Below, piece after piece: positions 51,411 to 60,766 of a DNA stretch of 64,000 nucleotides. The translations under genes and the position numbers were made by a program. How positions within the stretch are numbered: position 1 is the stretch's first letter; each line of letters begins with the position of its first letter. The notes beneath the pieces were generated by a model that saw only the letters and a list, made by a program, of their open reading frames with translations, made no database searches and was not told where the DNA came from. Source of the stretch: Sporomusaceae bacterium (GTDB lineage: Bacteria > Bacillota > Negativicutes > Sporomusales > UBA7701); NCBI GenBank assembly GCA_031460455.1, contig JAVKTQ010000003.1:62001-126000 (forward strand), read 5' to 3'.

Positions 51411-51444
51411 GTCTACAGGCGGTGCGCCGGTCCGGCGCGGGGCC

Positions 51445-52260
51445 TTAAATGGATGCCGCGAAACGTTCGACTTCGGAGGCCGTCGATGACAGCTGCTGCA
51501 TGGTCGCGGAGATTTCCTCGGTGGCCGCTGCCTGGCGTTCGCCTAACTGCGCGGCGTCGGCGATATTCGCCACTACGGTTTCGGTCTGACGCTGGATGCT
51601 GTCGAGGATTGTTTTGATGTTCCTGACCGATTCGCCACTGTTGCTGGCCATCTTGCGCATTTCGTCGGCGACGACCGCGAAGCCCCGCCCCAGTTCTCCC
51701 GCCCGCGCCGCTTCGATGGCGGCGTTTAGCCCGAGTAGATTGGAGTTCTGGGCGACGTCGCTGACGAATTGCAGGATGCTGCCGGTTTTTTCGATTTCTC
51801 CGAGGACGTTCTCACTGACGCTTCTTACGCTGACGAGACTTTCCGCCAGTTGGGTGGCTGTGACGGCCAGTTCCTGCGAAGTGGCGGTCATTTCTTCTGA
51901 GATCGAGGCGATGTTTTGGGCTGCTTCGTGCAGGGTTGACACGGTCTGCATGTTGATGGCGTTGCCGATAACGCCGGAGAATGTGCCGTCGTCCTCGAAG
52001 ATCGGCCGCATTATCGCCCTGAGTTTCACCCCATAGGCTGATTCGGGAACATCAACCCGAACCGGTTGGCGGGTTTCGATGACTTTTTTGGCGGCTCCGC
52101 CAGGCGCAGGCTGGCCAATGACGACGTTTTCCTTGAAGGTTTTGGCTTGAGTGTGGTAGAGGATGATGCCCTGGGCGTCGGTCACGATGGCGGAGCAGTC
52201 GAAGGCGTTGAGGTCGCGGAACATCTCCGCGGATTTGATGGCGGCTTCAAGTTTCGTCAT
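51445..52260 (-). CDS. Soluble methyl-accepting chemotaxis-type signal transducer
   Basis: Protein of 271 residues without membrane helix. Residues 1-105 form a small sensor domain ([19 protein letters not shown]). Residues 110-271 are an MCP signalling hairpin with the tip [31 protein letters not shown]. It is a short cytoplasmic receptor that may sense an internal metabolite or redox state. ATG 52260 follows AAGGAGG and AAGG; the longer frame to 52359 is in an AT-rich leader. Chemotaxis partners are not in the window. Confidence 0.87.
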   Translation of the reverse strand: MTKLEAAIKSAEMFRDLNAFDCSAIVTDAQGIILYHTQAKTFKENVVIGQPAPGGAAKKVIETRQPVRVDVPESAYGVKLRAIMRPIFEDDGTFSGVIGNAINMQTVSTLHEAAQNIASISEEMTATSQELAVTATQLAESLVSVRSVSENVLGEIEKTGSILQFVSDVAQNSNLLGLNAAIEAARAGELGRGFAVVADEMRKMASNSGESVRNIKTILDSIQRQTETVVANIADAAQLGERQAAATEEISATMQQLSSTASEVERFAASI

Positions 52261-52347
52261 TATGACCTTATGACCTCCTTGGATATTAGAATGCATGAAA
52301 ATTTTATCATATTTGTAAATTAATGTAGAATTTTCCTGACAATGGTA

Positions 52348-52388
52348 CCGCCCTGCCATTGATTAACGGCAGGGCGGTTTGTTTTATT
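52348..52388. terminator. 10-bp hairpin between the MCP and DUF362 genes
   Basis: CCGCCCTGCC (52348-52357) and GGCAGGGCGG (52368-52377) flank a 10-nt loop. The T-rich tract TTTGTTTTATT follows on the plus strand only, yet both flanking genes are on the minus strand, so it most likely ends the DUF362 message by structure alone. Confidence 0.6.
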
Positions 52389-52394
52389 CGGTGC

Positions 52395-53471
52395 TCATGC
52401 TTTGAGTTCGATCAGCTTGTACCGCGTAGATCCCATGCCGATTTTGGCGGCGTGTTCGATCTGGATGGTGCTGTCGCGTTCCGGGAAGGCAAGGTGGCCC
52501 AGAGGATGGCCGTACGCCGCGGCGGTGAGGTCCTGGGTGGCCTGATCGATTGCTACCGGATCGCTGGACGCCAGGATGCCGACGTCGGCTACCATTTTGG
52601 TCGTCGGGCTTTTAACGAGGCAGTCGCAGTCTTTGGTCATGTTGGTGAGGACGTTGAAGTAGAAGCATTTGCCGGGTTTGCCGATTACCGCCCCGTAGGC
52701 ATATTCGGCCATGGCTTTTTGAAGGAAACCCTTGTCGGCGCCGAAGTCGTATTTTACGGCGTCGAAGCGGCAGACGGCGAGACATTCGCCACAGCCGACG
52801 CATTTATCGGCAGCGATGAATGCTTTGCCGCTCTGTTCGCTGATGGCGTCTGCCGGGCACCATTTCATGCACTTGTGGCAGTTGGTGCATTTTTCGCTGT
52901 CGACTTGCGGCAGTACGGCCGAGTGTTGCCGCATTTTCCCCATGCGGCTGGCGAGGCCCATGCCGAGGTTTTTGATGCAGGCGGCCAGGCCGGTGGTGAT
53001 GCAGCCGGTGGCGTGGGAGACGACGAGCAGCGCGTCGGCGCCGATGATCTCCCTGGCGACTTTGACTGTTTTATTGATTTCCCCCGGTATGGCGACCTCA
53101 TATTCGGTGTTGCCGGCCAGCCCATCCGCCATGATGAAGGGCGCTCCGACGTTGTCGATGCCGAAGCCCTGGCGGTGGGCCTGCATGAGGTGACTGACGG
53201 CGTTGTGCCGTTCTCCTTTGTAGAGGGTGGAGGTTTCGGTGAGGAAGGGCTGGGCGTCCTGCCCTTTTACCTTGGTTACCAGTTCGCGGACTAGTTCCGG
53301 CTTGATGCGGGTGATGTTGGTGCCTTCGCCGACGTGCAGCTTGATGGCTACAAAGTCTTTGCTGCCGACGACGGTCGTTCCGGCGATGTCGTATAGTTTG
53401 CCGATGGCGTTAGCCTGTTCGGCCGCAGATGCACCGTCCGCCAGCCGGGCCAAGTATACTTTCGCTTCCAA
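52395..53471 (-). CDS. DUF362 iron-sulfur protein
   Basis: Protein of 358 residues from the DUF362 family: FVAIKLHVGEGTN near residue 40, a central ferredoxin with CTNCHKCMKWCP and CVGCGECLAVC (about 195-235), and a C-terminal DVGILASSDPVAIDQAT. The family is frequent in anaerobes; no reaction is established. The TTG start at 53471 follows GGGGAGG at 9 nt. The MFS gene upstream on the same strand ends 47 nt before its start. Confidence 0.87.
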   Translation of the reverse strand: MEAKVYLARLADGASAAEQANAIGKLYDIAGTTVVGSKDFVAIKLHVGEGTNITRIKPELVRELVTKVKGQDAQPFLTETSTLYKGERHNAVSHLMQAHRQGFGIDNVGAPFIMADGLAGNTEYEVAIPGEINKTVKVAREIIGADALLVVSHATGCITTGLAACIKNLGMGLASRMGKMRQHSAVLPQVDSEKCTNCHKCMKWCPADAISEQSGKAFIAADKCVGCGECLAVCRFDAVKYDFGADKGFLQKAMAEYAYGAVIGKPGKCFYFNVLTNMTKDCDCLVKSPTTKMVADVGILASSDPVAIDQATQDLTAAAYGHPLGHLAFPERDSTIQIEHAAKIGMGSTRYKLIELKA

Positions 53472-53518
53472 TAGTTTTTACCTCCCCGGTTCGACCGGTG
53501 ATAATGTAATTGCATCGT

Positions 53519-54892
53519 TTAGTGAGAGATGGTGGTGCTTTGCTGCTCGTGGGCGAGCTGGTCGAGCGATTTGCCTTTGGTTTCCTTCTTGATGAACAGG
53601 ATGGCGGCCAGGGCGCCGATGATCGCGGGGATGACGTAGAAGAGGAAGGACATCTGCGGACCGAGTTTCATGCTCATGATGGCACCGGCGACGATCGGGG
53701 CGAGGGCGCCGCCGAGACGGCCGAACGCCTGGCACCAGGCCACGCCGGTGTTGCGGAATTCGGTGGGGTAGGCTTCAGCCATGAGGGGCTGTACGGCGGT
53801 GATGGCGTAGTTGATGGCGAAGCCCATGAAGATGTTGGCGGCCAGGATGGCGCCGAAGCCGCCGCTGACGAAGGCCATGATGACTATCGATACGCCGCCG
53901 AGCAGGTAGGCAAAGATGAGGTTGGGCCGGCGGCCGATGATTTCGGCGACGAAACCGGTGGAGCAGTTGGCGATGACGGCCGCGGCGTTGTTGGCGATCG
54001 CCAGGGCGTAGGCGGAGGTGAGTTTGAAGCCTTTCTCAAGCATGAGGGAAGGCAGCCAGGCGTTGAGCCCGTATACGGTGAAACAGCCGCAGAAGTAGGT
54101 GATCCAGACGCCGGCGGTAATCATCCAGTAGTTTTTGGAGAACAGGGCCGCGGGGCCTGAGACTTTGGGCTTCGCCGGGACGATCATGGCTTCGGGGTCG
54201 CGCGGCGTGACTTTGCCGGTGGCGAGGTTTTCGATGTAGTTGAGGATTTCGTTCGCTTCGGCTTTGCGGCCTTTGCCGGCCAGCCAGTAAGCCGATTCGT
54301 GCATTTGGAAGTACAGGAATACGGCATACAGGAAGGGAGCGCCGCCGATCAGGTAGCATATCCTCCAGCCGAAGTGCGGGACGAGCAGGGTGGGGATGAG
54401 GCCGCCCAAAACCCAGCCGACGATCATCCAGGCCATGCCGAAGGTGATGAAGAGGGCGCGGCGCGGCGTGGGCGTGGATTCGGAGAAGATGGTGGTGACG
54501 ACGGGGATACAGGCGCCCAGACCGACGCCGGCCAATACGCGGAAGAGAGCGAATTGTTCGAAGCTGGTGGCGAAGTAGATGGGAATGGTGAGGAGCGAGT
54601 ATACGGCAATCGAGTAGACGAGGGTGTTCCTGCGGCCGATCTTGTCGGAGACGATGCCGGCGATCGCGCCGCCGATGATCAGGCCGAAGAGGCTCCACGA
54701 CGACAGGCTGCCCATCGCGACTTTGTCCAAACGCCATTCAGCGGCAATTTGCGGCATGGTATAAGATACCACCATATAATCATAGCCGTCGAATACCATT
54801 GCAAAACCGAGGAAGAAAAAGATTCGCCAGGTAAACTTGTTGACTCCTAAAGAATCGACTACTTCAGAGATGCTAAAGTTTTTCACTTTCAT
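53519..54892 (-). CDS. MFS transporter (AAHS/sugar porter-like, aromatic or organic acid type)
   Basis: Twelve-helix carrier of about 457 residues. The first helix has FFFLGFAMVFDGYDYMVVSYTMP, whose FDGYD is typical of aromatic acid:H+ symporters, followed by the MFS loop SDKIGRRNTLVYS. The start is uncertain: ATG 54892 is only 1-2 nt from AAGGAG, while GTG 54886 would have a good 7-nt spacing. It is upstream of the DUF362 gene on the minus strand and next to a TetR regulator that may control it. Confidence 0.88.
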   Translation of the reverse strand: MKVKNFSISEVVDSLGVNKFTWRIFFFLGFAMVFDGYDYMVVSYTMPQIAAEWRLDKVAMGSLSSWSLFGLIIGGAIAGIVSDKIGRRNTLVYSIAVYSLLTIPIYFATSFEQFALFRVLAGVGLGACIPVVTTIFSESTPTPRRALFITFGMAWMIVGWVLGGLIPTLLVPHFGWRICYLIGGAPFLYAVFLYFQMHESAYWLAGKGRKAEANEILNYIENLATGKVTPRDPEAMIVPAKPKVSGPAALFSKNYWMITAGVWITYFCGCFTVYGLNAWLPSLMLEKGFKLTSAYALAIANNAAAVIANCSTGFVAEIIGRRPNLIFAYLLGGVSIVIMAFVSGGFGAILAANIFMGFAINYAITAVQPLMAEAYPTEFRNTGVAWCQAFGRLGGALAPIVAGAIMSMKLGPQMSFLFYVIPAIIGALAAILFIKKETKGKSLDQLAHEQQSTTISH

Positions 54893-54990
54893 TCTCCTTC
54901 CGTAACCTGCTTGCACAAGGCAAGTATTTGTGAAGATTTTCCCATGCGGAGGCGAGGTAAGGGTGTTTTTTCTACGTCTTCGACGTCGTT

Positions 54991-55626
54991 TCAGTCCCTT
55001 GGAAAAACCAAAGGAGTTTTATCCGGAGGGACTGAAAGACTCCCCACATCAGCAGGTGATCTTTTGTGACAACCCGGCGCAGTCAGTCCCCGGATGATTA
55101 TATCGGCAGCTTTTGTCATCGCGCTTTTGAACGTAGTATTGTTTTTGGCAAGAAACTGATAATCGAGCAAAGAATCGATAGTTCCCAAGTACATTTTGTG
55201 GAGGACCGCAAGGTCGACAGGCGATAGTAGCTCATTCTCTATTCCCTGATTAATCACCTGTTCGATCATTCGCCATCTTTCCTGGAAATATTCTTCGAAT
55301 TTCATCCATTCTTTCGGCAGGAACCGCTGGATATCGGGGATGATCTTTTCGTTGAGAGGGCCCAAGGCTTTGGGGGAGTAGACCATCAGCGATTTGAGTT
55401 TGGTGACGATGTCAAGGCCCTCGGTGCGGGCGATGACGGAGATTTGTTGCCGAAAGTCGGTGATGATAGAGTCGAATATGGCGGCCATAAGGTATTCTTT
55501 GGATGGAAAATGCTCGTATACCGCACGTTTGCTGACGCCAAGCTCACGGGCCAGATCGGCGGTCGTGAATTTGACGCCGTGTACGTTCATCAGGTGTAGG
55601 GCGGTGGCTAAGATTCTTTCCTTCAT
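54991..55626 (-). CDS. TetR-family regulator
   Basis: Repressor of 211 residues. The HTH is FTTADLARELGVSKRAVYEHFPSKEYLM near residue 20-50; the rest is an all-helical ligand domain. ATG 55626 follows GAGGAGG; the frame continues upstream without a start site. It lies between two MFS carriers on the same strand and is the obvious candidate regulator for one of them. No clear palindromic operator was found in the short gaps. Confidence 0.9.
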   Translation of the reverse strand: MKERILATALHLMNVHGVKFTTADLARELGVSKRAVYEHFPSKEYLMAAIFDSIITDFRQQISVIARTEGLDIVTKLKSLMVYSPKALGPLNEKIIPDIQRFLPKEWMKFEEYFQERWRMIEQVINQGIENELLSPVDLAVLHKMYLGTIDSLLDYQFLAKNNTTFKSAMTKAADIIIRGLTAPGCHKRSPADVGSLSVPPDKTPLVFPRD

Positions 55627-55771
55627 GGAAGAGCCTCCTCCCGGTACGGTGGCGGTTTCACGGGTACCGCATAATTTCGGGGGGAGTGGTTGTGCAAAGA
55701 CGAAGCGGCAGTTCACTCCCCCGTCATATTATGCGTGCTTTTGGGGCACCGTTTTTTCTTAGCCGATTTGC

Positions 55772-57019
55772 CTACTGGGGCAGGCTTGCCTGGGCTTTTG
55801 CCGCCCTTTCGCTCTTGTCAAGCGCCCTGTAGATGAAGGCGCAGATCAGGCCGACTATGTTGATGGCCAGGGCGATGTAGAAGGCATTCTCGTAGCTGCC
55901 GGTGGACATTCTTACGTTTGCGGCCGTCATCGGGCCGAAGATGGCCGCGAGGCTGAAGCCGACGAAGGTTATGCCGTAGTTGACGCCAAAGTTCTTGAGG
56001 CCGTAACGCTCGCTGATGATCGGCGGCATGCAGCCCATGAAGCCGCCGAAGACGGCGCCGATGCCGATACCGGAAGCGGCGAAGCCGGCGACCGAGGTCG
56101 TCGTGCTGAGATTGAACATGGAAATGGCGGAGATTACGTACATGAGCATGATGGTGTTGGAGCGGCCAAATTTGTCGGACAGGGCGCCGAAGCCGACGCG
56201 GCCAAGCGCGTTGGAGATGGCGACCAGGCTGACGAAGAAGGCGGCATCCATGGGGGTGAGTTTGAACATCAGCTGTCCGATCGGCGACGCGAAGGCGGTG
56301 ATCATGAGGCCCGACAGAGCGCCGCAGAGAAGCATGATGAGGATGACCCACCAGGTCTTGTCCTGAAGCATCTTGTACCAGAGGACATCCGGGATGTTCG
56401 CTTTGGGAGCGCCTACCTCGAGGGACGGCACCCAGCCTTCCGGTTTGTAGCCCGCAGGGGCTTTTTTGATTATGTTGATCGTGATGGCGAGGACGACAAA
56501 GAATGCTGTGCCGAGGATCTTGAAGGTGGCCATGACGCCGTATTTGATGATGAGGGCGCTGGCGATGGGGGCGAAAAGCATGGCGCCGCAACCGTAGCCG
56601 GCAGCGACAAGACCTGAGGCCAGGCCTCTTTTGTCGGGGAAGAACTTGACGGTGTTGCCGAGCGTTCCGGAATAGACGACGCCGCCGCCGATGCCGGCGA
56701 GGGTGCTGTAGGTGATGTAGAGCATGCCGACTTTATCGACAAAGCCGGTAAGGAAGAAGCCGATGGTGAACATGAGACCGCCGACCAGGATGTTGCCTCT
56801 TGCTCCGAGACGGTCTTGAATGGCGCCGCCGCCGATCATGGCGACAGGGCTAAGACCGTGGTTGATGGTAAAGGCCAAGCCGATTGCGGCCGCAGACCAG
56901 CCAAACAATTTGCCAAGTGGCAGGGCGAATACGCTCCAAGCGTATAGGGTGCCTATACAGAGGTTAGTTACTATCGCGGCGATGAGAATTAACCAACGAT
57001 TGTATTTTTGTTCGGCCAT
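55772..57019 (-). CDS. MFS carrier of the oxalate/formate antiporter (OFA) family, sigma-54 controlled
   Basis: Twelve-helix carrier of 415 residues. OFA features are NRWLILIAAIVTNLCIGTLYAWSVF in helix 1, GGGVVYSGTLGNTVKFFPDKRGLASGL and the final KSERAAKAQ tail. The ATG at 57019 follows GAGG. It is downstream of the 49-residue zinc ribbon and the sigma-54 promoter at 57732-57747, so it belongs to the regulon of the activator encoded at 58017-60182. It probably moves the small carboxylate that the Mo/W enzyme at 60926 acts on; this is inferred from shared control. Confidence 0.9.
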   Translation of the reverse strand: MAEQKYNRWLILIAAIVTNLCIGTLYAWSVFALPLGKLFGWSAAAIGLAFTINHGLSPVAMIGGGAIQDRLGARGNILVGGLMFTIGFFLTGFVDKVGMLYITYSTLAGIGGGVVYSGTLGNTVKFFPDKRGLASGLVAAGYGCGAMLFAPIASALIIKYGVMATFKILGTAFFVVLAITINIIKKAPAGYKPEGWVPSLEVGAPKANIPDVLWYKMLQDKTWWVILIMLLCGALSGLMITAFASPIGQLMFKLTPMDAAFFVSLVAISNALGRVGFGALSDKFGRSNTIMLMYVISAISMFNLSTTTSVAGFAASGIGIGAVFGGFMGCMPPIISERYGLKNFGVNYGITFVGFSLAAIFGPMTAANVRMSTGSYENAFYIALAINIVGLICAFIYRALDKSERAAKAQASLPQ

Positions 57020-57269
57020 TCTTCGACCTCTTTCTCTAAGTATTTTGGATAGTGTAATCTCCGATTGATCCGGTGCTGATGTGCGGTAAAATCTTTGTTG
57101 CGAAGGGTTGTCTCATTGCCTCATAGCAGATACCGGAAGTGGTTTGTGTGTTCATACGGGTCATCGGCAAAAATATGAAAATTCGTTAAATTGATGAGAG
57201 GGGAAAGTGTGTTTCCCCTTTGTGATTAGGATATTCGGTTCTGCTATTGCGGCAATGAGACGGACTGAC

Positions 57270-57419
57270 TTATTTCTTTTCTTCGGCTTTTTCTTCGGCA
57301 GGCAGTTCCGTTTTGCAGAAGGGGCAAATTTTTTGTCTTACCCCTCCTATAGCAGCAAGTTTCTTTTTGCAGTTGGGGCATTCTACAGGTTTAGCTGCTC
57401 CACCAGGACGAAAACACAT
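57270..57419 (-). CDS. 49-residue zinc-ribbon protein
   Basis: A small gene read on the minus strand. The protein starts MCFRPGGAAKP and has two knuckles, CPNCKKK and CPFCKTE, spaced 15 residues apart, then an acidic and basic tail. This is the pattern of small zinc-ribbon proteins seen in anaerobic Firmicutes, with no known function. AGGAGG stands 11 nt before ATG 57419. It is the first gene after the sigma-54 promoter and lies 250 nt upstream of the OFA carrier, so both should be co-induced. Confidence 0.8.
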   Translation of the reverse strand: MCFRPGGAAKPVECPNCKKKLAAIGGVRQKICPFCKTELPAEEKAEEKK

Positions 57420-57513
57420 GTCAAATTACCTCCTGTAATTTTTGTTGCGGGGGGTAAGTTGCGCCCCCATGACTAATAACGTTGCAAGATGTGGGCGGGG
57501 CTTTCCGTACAGC

Positions 57514-57529
57514 TGCCGCCATGGCGGCA
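57514..57529. repeat. 16-bp perfect palindrome in the zinc-ribbon leader
   Basis: TGCCGCCATGGCGGCA is its own reverse complement. It lies in the approximately 300-nt untranslated leader between the sigma-54 promoter and the zinc-ribbon gene and could be a protein site or a leader hairpin. The rest of 57420-57730 shows no supported gene. Confidence 0.55.
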
Positions 57530-57731
57530 AGGAGCGCTTAATCGCCTGTTGCCTCGCCTGTGCGGCTTCTGATGCTGCTTGTTGCGCAGAGCCGCTTGGG
57601 TTGTGGAATACCGGGTATTCTAGGAAATGTTATGGGCGGCACTTTTTTTCCGACCACCTCCTTGATGGCTATTCGGCTTTGTCTTTTAGCCCAGATAAGA
57701 AGTAGTTATTAAGACATACATAGAAATAATA

Positions 57732-57747
57732 TGCAATAAGCGTGCCA
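57732..57747 (-). promoter_or_regulatory. Sigma-54 promoter driving the zinc ribbon and OFA carrier
   Basis: On the minus strand the sequence reads TGGCACG-CTTA-TTGCA, a perfect match to the consensus TGGCACG-N4-TTGCW with GG and GC at -24 and -12. The 17-nt string CTGGCACGCTTATTGCA is identical to that at 60766-60782. Confidence 0.88.
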
Positions 57748-57760
57748 GTTTTTTTTAGGA

Positions 57761-57793
57761 GCCTGCAATGTTCGAAAGCGCGGATTTGCAGGC
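57761..57793. repeat. 8-bp inverted repeat next to the sigma-54 promoter
   Basis: GCCTGCAA (57761-57768) and TTGCAGGC (57786-57793) flank 17 nt. It lies just upstream of the -24 element and could be a second activator or IHF-type site. No T-run follows on the minus strand, so it is not a terminator. Confidence 0.4.
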
Positions 57794-57890
57794 TTTACGA
57801 ATCATTTAGTTACCGCGGTTTATCCCTTTTTGGTATGGCGGAAGTTATGTTAGTTTGTTCACACAGTAGATGATTTACAGCATTTTTCGA

Positions 57891-57921
57891 CAATCCTGTT
57901 TTAAGAATACAGTGTCATTTT
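57891..57921 (-). promoter_or_regulatory. Candidate enhancer (UAS) of the sigma-54 activator, copy 1
   Basis: On the minus strand AAAATGACACTGTA (57921-57908) starts a block that continues with a shared pattern ending GGATTG at about 57891. The same block occurs at 60597-60627. It also contains the dyad CTGT-N9-ACAG (57896-57912). It lies 161 bp upstream of the -24 element, a usual distance for an NtrC-type activator. Confidence 0.65.
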
Positions 57922-57967
57922 AGGATATTTTAATAGCTTGTTTGCAGGATACCAGACGGGCAAGGGC

Positions 57968-57999
57968 AAAAAAAAACGGCCCTCGCGGAGGGCCGTTTT
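57968..57999 (-). terminator. Terminator of the sigma-54 activator gene
   Basis: On the minus strand AAAACGGCCCTC and GAGGGCCGTTTT (arms 57988-57999 and 57973-57984) form a 12-bp stem with a 3-nt loop, followed by a run of nine T. It lies 18 nt past the activator stop codon. Confidence 0.9.
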
Positions 58000-58016
58000 C
58001 GGTGTTGGCAGGGGGA

Positions 58017-60182
58017 CTAGTAATCGATTTTGAAGTCCTTGAGTTTTCTGTAGAGGGTCGAGCGGCTTATCCCAAGAACTTCGGCCGCCGTACGCGGGCA
58101 GTTGTTAGCGTGGAGGAGGGCGGCTTCGATGGCCGCTTTTTCGAGTTTCTCCAGGCAGAGGATTTCGCCGATCTTTTTGCTGGCGTCGCCTTCGTTGATT
58201 TTTACGGGACAGGAATCGATAAGGATATAGTTGGGCAGGTTTTCCGGTTTGATGATGTCGCCCTGGGCGGTGTTGACCGCGTGGATGATGGCGTTTTGGA
58301 GCTGCCGGACGTTGCCGGGCCATTGGTATTCGTTGATTTTTTTCTGGGCCGCCGGACTGATTTGCGGCGTGTTCCAGCCATTGCGGCGACAGTACTGTTC
58401 GATGAAATGGTTGGTAAGAAGCTCGATATCGCCGGTTCGTTCGCGCAGGGGGGCGATGTTGATTGTCAGAACGGAAATACGGAAGTACAGGTCTTCGCGG
58501 AACTGGTTTTCTTTGACCATTTTAGCGAGGTCTTTATTGGTAGCGACGATGATTCTGAAGTCGACTTTTTTGTAGCGGCTGCCGCCGACCCGCATGACTT
58601 GTTTGTCTTCGAGGGTTCTCAGCAGTACGGCCTGGAGGTCAAGCGGCATGTCGCCGATTTCGTCGAGGAAGAGCGTCCCGCCATGAGCAAGTTCGATCTT
58701 TCCGGCTTTGCCGCTGCGCTCCGCGCCTGTAAAGCTGCCGCCTTCATAGCCGAACAGTTCGCTGCCGATCAGTTCGCGGGGCATGGCCGCGCAGTTGACC
58801 GCCATGAACGGGCCCTGGGGGCGGTGGACGTTGTGGATGGATTGGGCGAAGAGTTCTTTGCCGGTGCCGCTTTCGCCGGTAAGCATGATGTTTTCAGACG
58901 AGGCGGCGAAGCGCTCGGCGAGGGCGAGGGTTTTTTTGAAATCGGTATTGGCGGTGATTATATCGGCAAAGTTGTGAACGGCCATGCCGTTTCCTTTGCT
59001 GCTCATCTGGGCGGCGACTTTTTCGGCGGCGATGAGTTTGAGGACGGCTACGTTGAGTTCATCGGTCTGCTGGTTGAGGATCGGCCTTATTACCACCTGG
59101 AATGGCAGCTGCCTGTCGTTGCCCACGCAGATTTGTTCTTCGACCCGGACGATCTCGCCTTTTCTCGCCAAGTCGAGGAGCGAAGAATCGCGGTTGAGGA
59201 ATTCCCTGATATTGCGTTTGCCGACGTCTTCGTGCCGGAGCTTGAGGATTCTCATGCCGTCCCGGTTGGTGAAAATTATCGTGCCGGTCCGGTCGATCGC
59301 GACGATTCCTTCTTCGACGAACGCCATGGTGGCATTGAGGGTGTGGTGAACGGCTATCAGTTTGTCGGTTGTCGCTTTTAGGTGGTTGTCGAGGATGTTT
59401 ACTTTTTCTTTGGCATTGCACAGTTCGTCGACCGTCTTCGTAAGTTTCAGTCCGGTTTCGATGGCGACGGCCATCGAGGTTGTAAGCGCGAAACTGTGCA
59501 TGCAAAGGTTTTTGAGTTGTTCTTCGTCAGGCGGGTTCTGCAGGGGTTGGCTCAGCAGAACAAGGGCGGCCTGCACCGTGCCGGTTTCGTCCGATATCGG
59601 CGCAGCGGAGGCGATGCTGTTCTGAAAAGCCACGCAGTAGTGTTCGGGACCCAGGAGCTGCACGGGCCGCTTCAGCCGGATGCACAGTTCGTGGGCTGTG
59701 GTGCCTTCGGTCTGCTCTGCGGCGACGATGCCCCGCCGGGAGTTCTGATCGGCGAACAGGGGAGGAAACTTGCTCCAATCTCCCTCATTGAGCAGTACCA
59801 CCCCGGTTTTGTCGAACAGGTAAAGAAGGTAGCCGCAGGAAAATAGGAGGTTTTTGAATGAGCTGGCCAACGAGTTGGTGATGTCGATGAGCAGGCGGTG
59901 CTGGTTAAGAAGTTTCGACAACTGCTCGGGGTTGACGTTGGGGCTTGTTACGACGCTGTAAGGATTGACCCCCAGGTTGCGCGATCTGATCCAGGAAGCG
60001 GCTACTTCCTGGTTCATGAAGGGGTAACTGCGCGGGTCTTCGGCTTCATTCTGCAGGAAAGCCTGTTTGTAACGCAATAAAGCTTGCCACCGTTCATACG
60101 ATACCAATTCGTCGGTTGCAAGTGTTTCGTTTTCAGCAGAGTATTTTGCTTGTGTGTTATGGATCTTCTGAATGCGGCTCAT
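58017..60182 (-). CDS. Sigma-54-dependent activator, GAF-PAS-AAA+-Fis type
   Basis: Enhancer-binding protein of about 721 residues. The N-terminal third has an AcoR-like GAF sensor domain, then a PAS domain ([20 protein letters not shown]). The AAA+ domain carries Walker A GESGTGKE, the sigma-54 contact loop as GGSFTGAE (GAFTGA with Ser for Ala), Walker [14 protein letters not shown] and the Arg finger region [10 protein letters not shown] Fis-type HTH ends the protein ([19 protein letters not shown]). ATG 60182 follows AGGTGGG; the ATG 60206 has no ribosome binding site. Identical sigma-54 promoters flank the gene on both sides, so it should control both. Confidence 0.95.
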   Translation of the reverse strand: MSRIQKIHNTQAKYSAENETLATDELVSYERWQALLRYKQAFLQNEAEDPRSYPFMNQEVAASWIRSRNLGVNPYSVVTSPNVNPEQLSKLLNQHRLLIDITNSLASSFKNLLFSCGYLLYLFDKTGVVLLNEGDWSKFPPLFADQNSRRGIVAAEQTEGTTAHELCIRLKRPVQLLGPEHYCVAFQNSIASAAPISDETGTVQAALVLLSQPLQNPPDEEQLKNLCMHSFALTTSMAVAIETGLKLTKTVDELCNAKEKVNILDNHLKATTDKLIAVHHTLNATMAFVEEGIVAIDRTGTIIFTNRDGMRILKLRHEDVGKRNIREFLNRDSSLLDLARKGEIVRVEEQICVGNDRQLPFQVVIRPILNQQTDELNVAVLKLIAAEKVAAQMSSKGNGMAVHNFADIITANTDFKKTLALAERFAASSENIMLTGESGTGKELFAQSIHNVHRPQGPFMAVNCAAMPRELIGSELFGYEGGSFTGAERSGKAGKIELAHGGTLFLDEIGDMPLDLQAVLLRTLEDKQVMRVGGSRYKKVDFRIIVATNKDLAKMVKENQFREDLYFRISVLTINIAPLRERTGDIELLTNHFIEQYCRRNGWNTPQISPAAQKKINEYQWPGNVRQLQNAIIHAVNTAQGDIIKPENLPNYILIDSCPVKINEGDASKKIGEILCLEKLEKAAIEAALLHANNCPRTAAEVLGISRSTLYRKLKDFKIDY

Positions 60183-60288
60183 TGTGCCCACCTGCGCTTC
60201 CTCCATCTTATTCGCAAATTAGTTTGTCCGGGGGGTCGGAGGGCTTTGTACGTAATATTATATGGAATATTTATATGCGAGGGTTATT

Positions 60289-60316
60289 TTAATATAACGC
60301 GTGACTGATTAGTCAA
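60289..60316 (-). promoter_or_regulatory. Probable sigma-70 promoter of the activator gene with overlapping dyad
   Basis: On the minus strand TTGACT (60316-60311) is followed after 16 nt by TATTAA (60294-60289); TAAAAT with a 19-nt spacer is an alternative. The dyad TGACTGATTAGTCA (60302-60315) covers the -35 box and could allow repression. Confidence 0.4.
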
Positions 60317-60484
60317 CAATCGGGTGTACAAACAATCTGCAGCAATTGTTGTCGATACAGGGCAGCATTGGTGGTGAAAACGGGGATATTGTTCAAAAAT
60401 ACACGTACCTAAGATATATTATATAGTTATAGCGTCATTAACACAAGGAACCCTTTGAATAATTCTCAATATTCTTTTTTTAAT

Positions 60485-60529
60485 AAGAGCCGATAATGGC
60501 GGAATTTCAGCCATTATCGGCTCTTTTGG
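60485..60529. terminator. Strong hairpin with T-run in the activator-oxidoreductase gap
   Basis: AAGAGCCGATAATGGC (60485-60500) and GCCATTATCGGCTCTT (60510-60525) form a perfect 16-bp stem followed by TT on the plus strand. No gene ends here: the activator on the minus strand starts 300 nt away. It may terminate a small RNA from the AT-rich 60320-60484, which has no open frame of note, or be left from a rearrangement. Confidence 0.75.
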
Positions 60530-60596
60530 GGGTTTTGTGTTTTGAGGCGGATATTTTTCGGGCGCAGATTGCGGCGCGCGTTAGCCGGAATGTTTT

Positions 60597-60627
60597 AAAA
60601 TGACACAGTAATCGCAAAAAGGGATTG
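60597..60627 (+). promoter_or_regulatory. Candidate enhancer (UAS) of the sigma-54 activator, copy 2
   Basis: AAAATGACACAGTA (60597-60610) differs at one base from the copy upstream of the other sigma-54 promoter, and the flank through GGGATTG (about 60627) is also similar. It lies 157 bp upstream of the -24 element at 60767 in the same relative orientation as copy 1. Confidence 0.65.
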
Positions 60628-60766
60628 CCAGTTGTTGTAACGGTGCGCCGGCCGGTGGTGACGCTGCTGGGAAGCAGCGGTGCGGGGAAGATGCAGGGCT
60701 TGAATTTGCTGGGGTCAAAAAGCGCAGCCCTAGGTTTTGAGCAGATTGGCGCGGATTTTGATAAGC

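Noticed and set aside
57442-57705. 87-codon plus-strand open frame in the leader region
   Set aside because: Opposite to the sigma-54 transcript, without a ribosome binding site; the zinc-ribbon gene on the minus strand explains the region better.
57761-57793. Inverted repeat as a terminator
   Set aside because: On the minus strand it is followed by TCCTAAAAAAAA, not by T, and it lies immediately upstream of a promoter.
57942-59381. 479-codon plus-strand open frame
   Set aside because: Antisense to the sigma-54 activator, whose Walker motifs and HTH are unambiguous.
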